A program made the position numbers and the translations under genes. This document shows, piece by piece, positions 8,092 through 18,737 of a stretch of 64,000 nucleotides of DNA. Origin of the DNA: Fragilaria crotonensis. Its lineage: Eukaryota > Bacillariophyta > Fragilariophyceae > Fragilariales > Fragilariaceae. The DNA is taken from contig JAKSYS010000135.1 in assembly GCA_022925895.1 (NCBI GenBank), forward strand, positions 1 to 64,000. The letters run 5' to 3'. Below the pieces are notes generated by a model. The model made no database searches. It was not told where the DNA came from and was given only the letters and a program-made list of their open reading frames with translations. Each line of letters begins with the position of its first letter. Position 1 is the first letter of the stretch.

Positions 8092-10478
8092 ATAGGGTAA
8101 GAAACCAGAACCTTGCTTTCAATAATAAATAGTATTAAAAGAAGATAAGCAAGGCTACCCAATAACTCCCCTCCGAACTCAGCGTGCAACTTTCACTGCA
8201 CTGAGCTCTCCACCAAAATCTATCTTGCTTTTCGTAGTGACTTATTTTTATCAAAAGTCCCACTATGTATATCTTTGTGACATTTTATACAGACAGGTAC
8301 CTGTTTTCTCCCCAATTTCGACATGATTCTATGAATAGGAGTTTTAGTTTTAATGGTGTTAGACAATTTTTTCACATGATGTATTTCAAGATTATTTGTT
8401 GCACCACAGCCTACACAAGGTCCTTGCATCAAATTTTGAGTTCGTATTACCCACTTAAGAATTTTAAGAGGATCACTTTTAGTCGTAATTTTATAATTTT
8501 TAATATTACTTTTAAAGTTATCCGGTATTGATAACTTTAACTTTGTCGTTGGCTCTTCAAGATTTTGCCAAACTTTTTAAAACTTTTTACGACTGTCAAG
8601 TTTGAGCTTTCTTCCTAAGGTTATTGCACAAGAATGACGTAATACTAAACCTATAAGCTTATGGAATATGTTAAAATTATTTACATGTGAATAATAATTT
8701 AAGTAACCATTAATCATCCAGTTATAACGATATAAAATTTCAGCATGGTTATAATTAAGCCAATGCGTTACTGCATTTATTAGCCACTTACCATTTTTTT
8801 CTACTAGAATGTTTTCTTCAATAAGTTGTTCTTTAAGTTTACGATAGGGAGCATCAATGTATATGCTCACATGCGAAACTCTTTTTTTAACATTACCTTT
8901 TGCGAAAAACGATTCTTTTGGTGTTGGTGAATAAATGTCATAACCTAAAAACTGCACTTTTTCTTTACCCGCGTGTTTGATTCTTGTCTTTTCGGGCGAT
9001 AGTTCTAGATCTAGTTTTTCTTTTAAAAAGATTTCGATTTCGTCTCGAATTCTTTGTGTATCTTTTTTTGAACCCCAAATACCAAGTAACCAGTCATCAG
9101 CATAGCGTACGTAATACAGCTTTAGGCCTGTTCTTATTGTTGATTTAATATTCTGGAGCTCTTTATAACCCTTTTTTTTATCAATTCCTCTTTTAGAACG
9201 CAACCTAGACTTCACACTAATATATTCGGGATTTGGCTCACTAGTTTTTTCAGTATCAAGTTCTTTTTTTAGTTTATCTATATACATATCAAAGCAATGT
9301 AAATAAATGTTACTTAAAATAGGACTAATTATACTACCTTGTGGTATACCAATTGTCGTTTTTGATACTGATTATCTATCACTACTCCTGCTCTAAGGAA
9401 CTTCACAATAAATCAATAATTTGTTGATCTTTAATCTGCCGATTTATTATTTCCATCAGTTTATTATGGTTAATTGTATCAAAGTAATTTACAATATCTC
9501 CTTCTATAAACCAACTGACACCTTTCCACTTTCTAATATTTTTGCATGTAGTGTGTGCCCCTCTTTTTGGTCGATATCCATGACTTCGATCACTAAACGT
9601 TTTTTCAAAGACTGCTTCTAATAAATATAACAAAGCATATTGGACTATCCGATCCTCAATTACAGGTATGCCTAAAGGACGCGTCTTTCCATTAGTTTTA
9701 GGTATAAAAACCTTTTTTGTTGGTTTTGGCTTATAGATTTCTTGCTTTAATTTATTCGCTAAATCCATAAAATATTGATCGTTAATTCGCAAGTCATTTA
9801 AATTCTTTTCATCTACTCCAGGAGTCATAGATGCTGGATTTGACTTAAGTTTTACATAACCTGCTTTTAATACTTGGGGATCACATATAATGCGATATAC
9901 ATCTTTTGATGGGTTAAGTTGCCCATCCGCAATATCTTTAAGAAGATCAAAACCACTTTTCATAGCTAAGTTCTTTTTATCAGACGATTTTAGCTGTTTT
10001 CCTTCACTAGCAAAATTTCTAGTTACTATGAAAACTCTGTTACCATAGGAATTGCTTCCCTTAGGCAATCTCAAATTCTTTAACTCACTGCCGCCTAAAA
10101 GTTTCATAGAGAAAACTTTCGTAAACTTAGCATATTGATTTCTGCCACTATTTGTGGAAAGCATCACAGCAACTCTATTACAAGATCTCTTACCAGTATC
10201 TCGCAACGCTGTGAACCAAGGTTTATTCCAACCCTTGATGGACGGTACAATTTCCTGCTTCTCAAAACTTAAATATACATATTTACAATAACTCGATACA
10301 CGTCTTAGACTATGTTGGATAAGTCCGGGTATACCTTTACCGACATGCTGCACTCCCCTATTCTTTCGAACTAATGATCTATTACTAGACTCGGATAAGT
10401 CGGTTGTTTTAATGGTTATTAGAGTAAACCATGTTGAACGGCTAATTCAACTAGCAATGAGTAAATTAGATGACGCAC
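8092..10478 (-). mobile_element. Group II intron in cob (retroelement with RT/HNH ORF)
   Basis: An intron of about 2387 nt interrupting cob after VPEWYFL. It starts GTGCG (10478) and ends ...CCCTAT (8092). A domain V hairpin with the GAAA-type loop lies at about 8176-8209 (GCAGTGAAAGTTGC core). It contains an RT/maturase ORF with a C-terminal HNH domain. Boundaries were set by restoring the cytochrome b reading frame. Confidence 0.9.
8220..10353 (-). CDS. Group II intron-encoded reverse transcriptase/maturase with HNH domain (frameshifted)
   Basis: Multifunctional intron protein for splicing and retrohoming. From the N-terminus: long basic leader, RT block with KVFIPKTNGKTRPLGIPVIE, SHGYRPKRGAHTT, EGDIVNYFDTINH, then (after a break at about 9290-9400) IPQGSIISPIL and the catalytic YADD at 9093-9104. 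A second break near 8577 separates a C-terminal HNH domain, CVGCG...EIHH...VPVCIKCHKDIH (8220-8432). The apparent start is a GTG at 10353, uncertain. The breaks could be sequencing errors or decay. Confidence 0.88.
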
Positions 10479-11297
10479 GTAAAAAATACCATTCAGGCAC
10501 TATATGCGCTGGTGTGTGCATTGGGTCAGCAGGAATATAATTGTCTGGATGACCCAATGTATTGGGGAAAAAGTAAACAAAAACAGCAAAAATGAAGACG
10601 AATACAAAAAAAGCGTATAAATCTTTAACGAAAAAATAAGGATAAAATGAAATTTTATCGCCACCGCTTTCAGCACCCAACGGATTTGTTGAACCATCTT
10701 TGTGTAATAAAGCTAAGTGAATGATTGTTAAACCAGCTATTACAAAAGGTAAAAAAAAATGTATACTAAAAAATCTATTTAAAGTAGCATTATTTACCGT
10801 AAATCCTCCCCATAGCCAATCGACAATAGTTTGTCCTATTACAGGGAGAGCTGTAACTAAACTTGTAATAACAGTAGCGCCCCAAAAACTCATTTGACCC
10901 CAGGGTAACACATAACCCATAAAAGCTGTCGCCATCATTAAAATAAAGATTAAAACACCACTGCACCATAATAATTGTCTAGGGTGCATGTAAGAACCAT
11001 AATATAAGCCGCGGAAAATGTGGCAATACACTACAATAAAAAACATAGATGCACCATTAGCATGAATATAACGAATTAACCAACCATGATTAACATCTCT
11101 CATAATATGCTCTACACTGCTAAATGCTAAGTCTATATGGGGTGTGTAATGCATTGCTAAAAAAATACCTGATATCATTTGAATAATTAAACATATACCT
11201 GCTGATGAACCAAAACTCCAAGCATAAGTTAAATTTATGGGAGTCGGATAGTGAATAATATGATTGTCTAAAAGCTAGTATAAAATTTTTACACCAT
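10479..11297 (-). CDS. cob: Cytochrome b, exon 1
   Basis: Core subunit of complex III. It contains [58 protein letters not shown], and the second haem-ligand helix with [20 protein letters not shown], ending at VPEWYFL before the intron. The 5' end is uncertain: ATG 11297 gives about 12 extra residues but needs one inserted A near 11273. Exons 1 and 2 together give about 387 residues, normal for cytochrome b. Confidence 0.94.
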
Positions 11298-11401
11298 CGA
11301 AAGGTTTGTAAAAAGAAATACCAAGACTGTATAAATTTAGAAAAATATTTGGAGCAGAGACTTTTGTAAATTTACTATAAATATTTGAATGTATTGTCAC
11401 A

Positions 11402-11462
11402 AAGTAATCTTGGAATTGAACCAAGAAATCTAAATATTATTTGCAAGAAATAGCCTTTACTT
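11402..11462 (-). tRNA. Truncated or D-armless tRNA-like element
   Basis: A clear T-arm (CTTGG-TTCAATT-CCAAG) followed by ATTACTT, which pairs at six of seven positions with AAGTAAA 47 bases upstream. The middle is too short for normal D and anticodon arms, and no anticodon can be assigned safely. It lies between cob and rps13. Either a decayed tRNA, a minimal tRNA, or one damaged by indels. Confidence 0.3.
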
Positions 11463-11476
11463 CTAAACTTCAAAAG

Positions 11477-11820
11477 TTAATTTTTAATTTTACGTGCCGT
11501 TCTTCCATTTGTATGCGTTCTTTGTCCTCTTACAGGTAAACCTTTAATTTTTCTGAGTCCTCTGTAAGATTTTATAAAAACTAAATTTTTATGATTAAGT
11601 TTTTGCCTTTTTAAATCACTAGTAATTAATATTTCTGAATTTTCTACCAAAATTAATAGTTTTTAATCTGCTCTTCAGACAGATTCTTAACTTTTAAATT
11701 TTCTGAAAACCCAAGGGTTTTACATATATTAAAGGCACGACTTTTACCTATACCATATATTTTTTAAAGCAAAAAAATTGATTTATTTTCGTGTAAGTTA
11801 GTTTCTAATAAGTAAACCAT
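11477..11820 (-). CDS. rps13: Ribosomal protein S13
   Basis: Head protein of the small subunit. Frame-repaired reading gives [39 protein letters not shown], then [19 protein letters not shown] and [11 protein letters not shown] before TAA at 11477; the [16 protein letters not shown] ending is diagnostic. Too broken for a single long open frame; at least two T/A-run indels. About 115 residues; the nad4 stop lies 2 bases upstream of its start. Confidence 0.9.
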
Positions 11821-11821
11821 T

Positions 11822-13287
11822 TTAAAAATAAAGCAATTCTGTTAATAAATTTACACTCATATGAATTGAATTTAAGAAAATATCAGGTATTAAACCCATA
11901 ATAAATGTACCTAATATTAGAGGAACAAATACTACAAACTCTCTTTTATTTAAATCTAAAAAACTATTAAAATATTGAGTTTTTAGATTACCATAAGCTA
12001 TACGATTAAACAACCATAAAGAGTAACAACCCCTATAATCATACTGCTGGCACCTATAAAACTAACACTTGTATTGGTTTTAAAAGACCCTGCTAAAATT
12101 AAAAATTCACCTACAAAGCTGCTTGTGCCAGGAAGCCCTATGTTTGCCAAAGTAAAAAAGAAATATGATAACATATAGAGGCATAACATGTACTAAACCA
12201 CCATAATATTTAACCATTCTGGTACCATGCCTATCATACACAACACCTATTATTAAAAATAAAGCACTAGCAACGAATCCGTGACTTAAGCTTTGTAAAA
12301 TAGCACCTTCAAGACCTATAGTATTAAAACTAAAAATACCTAACATAACTAAATTCATGTGAGCAATTGACGTATAAGCAATAATTCGTTTAAAATCCGT
12401 TTGACGAATTGCAGTAAATGACGGATAAACAATTCCTATTACAGCCATGGTATAAACTAGAGGAGAAAAATAAAAAGATGCTTCAGGAAATAATGGTAAT
12501 GAGAATCTTAAAAACCATAAGTACCAAGTTTAAGTAAAACACCTGCTAATATTACAGAACCTGCAGTAGGAGCTTCTACATGGGCTTCAGGTAACCATAA
12601 GTGTACAGGAACCATAGGTACTTTAGCCGCAAATGAAAGGAAAAACGTGAACCAAAGTAACTGTTGTTCAAACAATGAAAAAGTAAATGTTAACAATATT
12701 TCGTAATCCGTGGTGCCTGATTGAAGATATATATACAAAATTGATAGCAACATTAGAATAGAACCGGTTAACGTGTATAGAAAAAAAAAGTAAGCTGCAC
12801 GAATTTTTCGTTCTCTTGAACCCCATACACCTATTATTAAAAACATTGGAATTAAAACGCTTTCAAAAAAGATATAAAACATTAATAAATCTAATACGCA
12901 GAACACTCCTATTAAAAAAAATTCCATTACTAGAAAAGAAATTAAATACTCTTTTAAATTAAGTTTAACGGTTTCCCAACTAATTAACAAGCATAAAGCA
13001 ATTAATAATGTAGTTAACAAAACAAAAAATAAAGAAATACCATCTATTCCTAAATTTAAATTAACATTTAATAAATGTAACCAAGAGTTTTTTTACAAAT
13101 TGAAAAGTTCCTACTGTTGGTTTAAAAATTATTGTCATATAAAAGATAATAGAAAAGTAATGCATGAAGTTCTAAAACTTATTATTTTAAGTGAATTTAA
13201 ATCAGAAGACAGGGTATTTAATAACTGGAAAACGCCAAATAAAGGCAACATAAGTAAATAAATCAATAAATTTTTTAAGCTAAACAT
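11822..13287 (-). CDS. nad4: NADH dehydrogenase subunit 4
   Basis: Proton-pumping antiporter-like subunit of complex I. It starts MFSLKNLLIYLLMLPLFGVF (ATG 13287). Consecutive frames give MFYIFFESVLIPMFLIIGVW, FAAKVPMVPVHLWLPEAHVE, KRIIAYTSIAHMNLVMLGIF, LANIGLPGTSSFVGEFLIL and a C-terminus ending NLLTELLYF. Four or five single-base breaks split it into five open segments. About 488 residues over the whole span, as expected. Confidence 0.95.
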
Positions 13288-13298
13288 TTTTATATAAA

Positions 13299-13372
13299 CA
13301 CATTTTATAGGATTTGAACCTATGACCGTCAACTTAGAAGGCTGTTGCTCTATCCAACTGAGCTAAAAATGT
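13299..13372 (-). tRNA. trnR: tRNA-Arg(TCT)
   Basis: Perfect acceptor ACATTTT/AAAATGT, D-arm GCTC/GAGC, T-arm ATAGG-TTCAAAT-CCTAT, anticodon loop CTTCTAA (anticodon TCT). Confidence 0.9.
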
Positions 13373-13398
13373 TTTATATTATGAATAGCAAACTCATT

Positions 13399-14953
13399 TT
13401 ATACGTTACCAAGTAAAGCATTGTAGGATTTACAAAAGAAAATAAAAAAGTAAAACAAAAGAACAACAATAACAACTTTTCTGGAAGTTATTGGGAAGTA
13501 CAATTACCCACTATGCAAGGTTCAAAAATAAAATTTTCACAATTCTTAAATAAAAAACGTAGATACTATACTGAACATTAAAATAAAAATGCTATAAAAT
13601 ACATACTTTTTTAACAATAGCAAGTAATATGTTTAATTTTGCTAAAAAACCTACCATTGGCGGTACACCTGCTATTGAAAAAAGTGCTGTCATTAAAATA
13701 ATTGCTAATATTTTATTTGATTTAGCTAACAAAACAAAATCAGCTAAATCTCTATTTTGTTTTTTTTCGTTAGTTTTTTTTAGACGTAAAAACATAAAAA
13801 CAGACCAAATACATAATCCTGAACTTATATACACAATTAAATAACAAAATAACATATGAAAACCATCGAAAGATTCGGAAATATACGAAATTAATAAATA
13901 CCCCATGTGACTAATAGAACTATATGCCAACAAACTTTTGAATTTTCGTTGTTCTAATCCACCTAAAGAACCTACAACGATACTTAATACAGCAACTAAT
14001 GAAACTACACCTTTTGACCAAGATAAATCTGAAATAAGAACAGAAGAAGAAAAACGTAAAATCACAATAAAAATACTAATTTTGGGAACTATAGCAAAAA
14101 AAAAAGCTGAACTTGTGGGAGAATTTTCATAAATATCTGGCGACCACATATGGAAAGGGGCTAGCGCTAATTTGAAAAATAAACTTACAAAAATAAATAG
14201 TAACCCTATTATTAAAAAATTTCCTGTCTCTAAAATAATTTTATAATTAAAAGATGATAGACTATTAAAATAGAGTAAACTAATACCGTTTGAATCTATT
14301 ATTGACATTAAAGAATTATTATTAGCATAGAAAATGTTTAAATCGCGCAGTTCGGAAAAATTAACAGTACCTAATGCACCGTAAATTAATGAAGAACCGA
14401 ACAAAAACAATCCTGAAGAAAAAGATCCTAAAATAAAATATTTTAAACCGCTCTCTACAGAATAAGATGAGTTTTTTTTAAAAGCTGTTAACAAATAAAA
14501 CGACAAACTTTGCAATTCTATAGCTAAATAAGTAGTCATTAAATCATTGGAAGAACACAGTAAAAATAATCCTAAAACCGCAAACAGTAAAATAATAACA
14601 TATTCAAAAGAGTTAATTTTTTGAGCAATTAAATACTGTTTAATTAACAATAAACAAATTAAAGAAGAAATGCCTATGATAAATCTAGAACTAAAACTTA
14701 AATAGTCATTAATAATTGTATTAGAAAAACTTACGTATCGTAAACTTCCTAAACAATCATTCCATAAAAGGCAACAAGACATAAAAATAGTTAAAACAGA
14801 TAGATTTATTAAAGAAGACTGTATTAATGGAAACCCATGTTGGCTATTAATAGAGATGAAAAGACAATGAATAATTAAATACATAATAGAAATACCTAAA
14901 AAAAATTCTGTAAACACACTCATTTCACTTAATTTCATAGTTTCAATTATCAT
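13399..14953 (-). CDS. nad2: NADH dehydrogenase subunit 2
   Basis: Antiporter-like complex I subunit. A 453-codon open frame from ATG 14953 (or 14938, MKLSEM) includes YLAIELQSLSFYLLTAFKKN, FKLALAPFHMWSPDIYENSP, KSLLAYSSISHMGYLLISY and SIAGVPPMVGFLAKLNILLA. After a break near 13600, then one missing C near 13495, the tail continues RIVKILFFEP... to LLGNV and TAA at 13399. Total about 518 residues. Confidence 0.94.
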
Positions 14954-15095
14954 TTTTAAAATTAAAATAGTTAACTTCTTTTATATTAAAACTGAATTTT
15001 GGCAGATCTTTTCCATAAAAACGTTATAAAACTTAAAGTAATTTTGTTTTATGTAAATATATTATATTTAAAACTTTATACCATCTTAGTGTTTT

Positions 15096-15184
15096 TGGAA
15101 AGAAAAGGATTCGAACCTTCGATATAGTTTCTGCTATATAAAGATTTAGCAGATCTTCACTTTAAACCGCTCAGTCATCTTTCC
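15096..15184 (-). tRNA. trnS: tRNA-Ser(GCT)
   Basis: Class II tRNA with perfect acceptor GGAAAGA/TCTTTCC, anticodon arm AAGAT-CTGCTAA-ATCTT (anticodon GCT) and a long variable stem. Confidence 0.92.
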
Positions 15185-15301
15185 TTTTAGTATACACAGA
15201 TACACATCGAAAGATTAAGTATTATTAAAAAATAGCTGATTCAAAATAATAGAATACATTCACTATTTTACAACGAATAATCAAAGAAAACATTTTAAAA
15301 G

Positions 15302-15374
15302 TATCCTTAACGGGATTTGAACCCGTGTTACTACCGTGAAAGGGTAAGGTCCTAAACCACTAGACGATAAGGAC
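15302..15374 (-). tRNA. trnE: tRNA-Glu(TTC)
   Basis: Acceptor GTCCTTA/TAAGGAT, anticodon arm TTACC-CTTTCAC-GGTAG (anticodon TTC), T-arm ACGGG-TTCAAAT-CCCGT. Confidence 0.92.
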
Positions 15375-15391
15375 TGAAAGAATATTTATTT

Positions 15392-15691
15392 TTACCAGCT
15401 TGATTTTTTTAAAGAACAAAGATATCCAAATCTAGCAAGTCTTAAAAACATTATACGTGAAAAACTGTAAAATTTATTAATTCTTTTTCGTCTACCTGTT
15501 ATAATACACCTGTTACAATAAACAGTAGAAGAGCCTCCCTTAGGCATTTTTGCTATTGTTAACTCAGCTTTCCATCGTATATAAATTGAAAGATTGTTAT
15601 TTTTTACTATATTTTTTAAAAGAAACCTTTTTATTTCATTTAAAAATAAAAGGTTTCTATTTATTTTATCTTTTCGTACTTGTTTTTTCAT
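15392..15691 (-). CDS. rps14: Ribosomal protein S14
   Basis: Intact 99-residue S14. The C-terminal half carries the family signature: YCNRCIITGRRKRINKFY, followed by SFSRIMFLRLARFGYL and a final KKSSW, the usual S14 ending. It sits 5 bases after nad9, in the same direction. Confidence 0.96.
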   Translation of the reverse strand: MKKQVRKDKINRNLLFLNEIKRFLLKNIVKNNNLSIYIRWKAELTIAKMPKGGSSTVYCNRCIITGRRKRINKFYSFSRIMFLRLARFGYLCSLKKSSW

Positions 15692-15696
15692 AAAAA

Positions 15697-16260
15697 TTAA
15701 TTAGCCCAAGGTGATATAAAGTTGAAAGTCCTATACTCTTGACTTAATTCGATCGACTCATTAATAACTCGTTTTTGAGTTTCACTATAACGCATTTCTA
15801 TAAAACCACTTAAAGGAAAGTCTTTTCGTAACGGATACCCATTAAAACCATAATCAGTTAAAATTCTTTTAAGATTTGAATGGTTCTTAAAAAAAACCCC
15901 AAACATATCCCAAACCTCTGATTCAAACCACCCTGCAGCAGAAAAAACGGACGTAACAGAAAAAATACTACCTAATTCATAAGTAAAAATTTTTAGCTTA
16001 AGTCTTGTATTATATCGAATACTTAACAAATCATATACAACAACAAACCTATAAAGACTCTTTGGATAATCCACTCCTGATATACTTGTTAATATTTTAA
16101 ATTGACATAAAAAATGATTTTTAAAAAATAATAGAATCTCTAATATATCATTAGTTTGAACAATTAAAATAATTTCTGAATTATAGTATTGAATTTTTTT
16201 AATTGGACAAATTTGAGATATATTCTTAAAATTTTCTGTAACAATTATATTATTAGACAT
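15697..16260 (-). CDS. nad9: NADH dehydrogenase subunit 9 (30 kDa)
   Basis: Peripheral-arm subunit of complex I. Intact, 187 residues from ATG 16260 (MSNNIIVTEN). Conserved blocks: SGVDYPKSLYRFVVVYDLLS, FSAAGWFESEVWDMFGVFF, HSNLKRILTDYGFNGYPLRK, DFPLSGFIEMRYSE. Lies directly downstream of nad7, as in many protist mitochondria. Confidence 0.97.
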   Translation of the reverse strand: MSNNIIVTENFKNISQICPIKKIQYYNSEIILIVQTNDILEILLFFKNHFLCQFKILTSISGVDYPKSLYRFVVVYDLLSIRYNTRLKLKIFTYELGSIFSVTSVFSAAGWFESEVWDMFGVFFKNHSNLKRILTDYGFNGYPLRKDFPLSGFIEMRYSETQKRVINESIELSQEYRTFNFISPWAN

Positions 16261-16270
16261 CACTTAAAAT

Positions 16271-17462
16271 TTATCTATCAACTTCACCAAATACAATATC
16301 TTGAGTACCTATTATAGTCACAACGTCAGCAATCATGTGTCCTTTGGACATATGATTTAATGCTTGCAAATGACTAAACCCTGGAGCTTTAATTTTACAC
16401 CTATAAGGCCTATTACTTCCGTCAGACACTAAATACACACCGAATTCACCTTTAGGGGCCTCAGTCCCTACATAAGTTTCGCTTGCAGGTATGGTAAAAC
16501 TTTGTGTATACATTTCAAAATGATGTATTAAAGATTCCATTGATTGTTTAATTTTATACCTAGATGGTGGTATTAACTTATTATCTGTCGATTTTATAGG
16601 CCCGTGAGGTATTTGAATTAAGCATTGCTTAATAATTTTAATAGATTCTCGCATCTCAAACACTCTTACCAAATACCGATCATAACAATCTCCATTTTTA
16701 CCTACAGGTATTTTAAAATCCACTTCTCTATAAATTTCATAAGGTTGACTTTTTCTTAAATCCCAACTAATACCAGAACCTCTTAACATAACACCACTAA
16801 AACCCCAATCATATGCGTCTTTTACTGAAACCACCCCAATGTTTATTAATCGCTGTTTCCATATGCGATTTTCTGTTAGCATATCTTCCATTTCAACAAG
16901 CCTTAAATTAAATTGCTCAACAAATATATAAATATCTGTTAAAAGCCCTTTAGGTAAATCTAAATGAACTCCACCAGGTCTAAAATACGATGAGTGTAAC
17001 CTTGCTCCTGATACACGTTCATAAAATTCCATTAGTTTTTCTCTCTCCTCAAATGCCCATAAAAAAGGGGTCATAGCACCAACATCCATAGCATGACACC
17101 CTACGGCAAGTAAATGATTTAAAATTCGTGTGATCTCAGCAAATAAAACCCTTATATATTGTGCTCTTTTTGGAATTTTTGCGTTGAATAATTTCTCAAC
17201 AGCCAAACAATATGAGTGTTCTTGTGCCATCATAGACACATAATCTAATCGATCTAAATAAGGTAATGCTTGAATATAATTTTTATATTCTATTAATTTT
17301 CAGTACCTCTGTGCAACAGACCTATATGAGGTTCTGCTCTCAAAATAACTTCCCCATCAAGTTCTAAGATTAAACGTAAAACTCCGTGAGCTGCAGGATG
17401 CTGTGGGCCAAAATTAATAGTAAAATTTTTATTTTTTCAATAAAGATTTTTTTTAAAGTCAT
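16271..17462 (-). CDS. nad7: NADH dehydrogenase subunit 7 (49 kDa)
   Basis: Quinone-site peripheral subunit of complex I. From ATG 17462 the frame-repaired start has [20 protein letters not shown] and [13 protein letters not shown]; the long open part continues [39 protein letters not shown] and ends with [20 protein letters not shown] then EVDR, the canonical C-terminus. Two missing A bases in A-runs break the first 75 codons. About 397 residues, normal. Confidence 0.96.
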
Positions 17463-17479
17463 GGCGAATACTAAATTTT

Positions 17480-17552
17480 TAAGCTTAAGTAGATTTGAAC
17501 TACTGGCTTTACGCTTATCAGGCGTACGCTCTAACCCCTGAGCTACAAGCTT
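17480..17552 (-). tRNA. trnI: tRNA-Ile(GAT)
   Basis: Acceptor AAGCTTG/TAAGCTT (one G-U), D-arm GCTC/GAGC, anticodon arm TACGC-CTGATAA-GCGTA (anticodon GAT). Confidence 0.92.
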
Positions 17553-17575
17553 AACTGTTGAGATGACAATAACTT

Positions 17576-18344
17576 TTAATTATTGCTTAGTTCTAATTTA
17601 GTCATAATATAATTATGAAATTGTAAAGTTGGTAGAGCCACAACCACTATAGGCATAAACCCGTGATTTACCCCACAAATTTCACTACATTGACCAAAAA
17701 ATACACCAATACGTTTAATAAATAGATTAACTTGATTTAATCTACCAGGACAAGCGTCTATTTTTAAACCAAACGAAGGAATAGTCCAGCTGTGTAAAAC
17801 ATCAGCAGCACTTATCAATACCCGTAAATGGGTATTAGTTGGTAATACTACACGTTTATTTGTTTCTAATAATCGGAAATATCCTTGTTTATTCTTTGGA
17901 AGCCCGTCTAGAACCATCATATAACAAACATATTTTAAATTTTGGTTTTTTTTGACAAGAGTTAAAATCTGAGATTTCGTAACTCCAAAACCATTGATGT
18001 CCTAAAATTTTTAAAGATAATTCAGGATCAGAGATTTCATCCATAGAATATAAAAGAGTAAACGATGGGGTAGCTAGTAAAAGAAGTATTAAAGCCGGCA
18101 CAGAAGTCCACACAATCTCTAATTCTTTTGAATGAACAAATTTAGAATTATACTTATTGTGAAATTCAACAAAATAATAGACGGTTAACACTAAAAACCA
18201 GCCTACAAATAAAACGATTACGATTAACAAAAATGTCAGGTGCTTATTAAATATTAAGATACCTTCCATGGATATACTGGCAGGGTCTTGGAAACCCATC
18301 TGCCAGTAGGTTGGAGCGTCTGTATGAAAAATTTTAAACAACAT
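17576..18344 (-). CDS. cox2: Cytochrome c oxidase subunit 2
   Basis: Carries the CuA centre that receives electrons from cytochrome c. Two N-terminal membrane helices (residues about 30-50 and 75-95), LGHQWFWSYEISDF, then after one break near 17930 VLPTNTHLRVLISAADVLHS and GQCSEICGVNHGFMP, giving all CuA ligands (His of LHSW, two Cys, Glu, His, Met). Start ATG 18344; about 256 residues. The break is a short A-run before ATGTTTG. Confidence 0.96.
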
Positions 18345-18518
18345 TTAATTTTAAATTTTTATTAAAATAGCACAAACAGACGCACCCACCTATATCACTT
18401 GTATTACTACAAAAACCACCCACCTTTTTTTTAACGATACCACAGTTACTATTTTTATTTATATGTCAAATTAATCTTTTAAACTTATAAATAAAAATTA
18501 ATAAAAATAATATTTTTA

Positions 18519-18591
18519 TGTTAACAGTTGGAATCGAACCAACGACCTCCGGGGCATGAGCCCGATAAGCGAACCTCTGCTTCTTGCTAAC
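18519..18591 (-). tRNA. trnfM: Initiator tRNA-Met(CAT)
   Basis: Anticodon arm TCGGG-CTCATGC-CCCGG contains the three consecutive G-C pairs typical of initiator tRNA; acceptor GTTAGCA/TGTTAAC. It is the last gene before the repeat block. Confidence 0.88.
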
Positions 18592-18737
18592 TTTTCAAAT
18601 TTTAATGTTATTTTTTATTATAAATATAAGTTTATAATAAACACACATCTTTTGATCGTTATTTCCATAGAAACAAAAGTCTACTTTTATTAGATTAAGT
18701 CTGCAAAAAATCATAAAACAACATTTTTTGCTAAAAC

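Noticed and set aside
13288-13332. Upstream extension of nad4 (MTVIGSNPIK...)
   Set aside because: It is translated trnR sequence; nad4 starts at the ATG at 13287.
1-18344. Alternative genetic code as cause of broken frames
   Set aside because: Breaks are frame changes in homopolymers, not consistent reassigned codons; TGA is not found at Trp positions of core genes.
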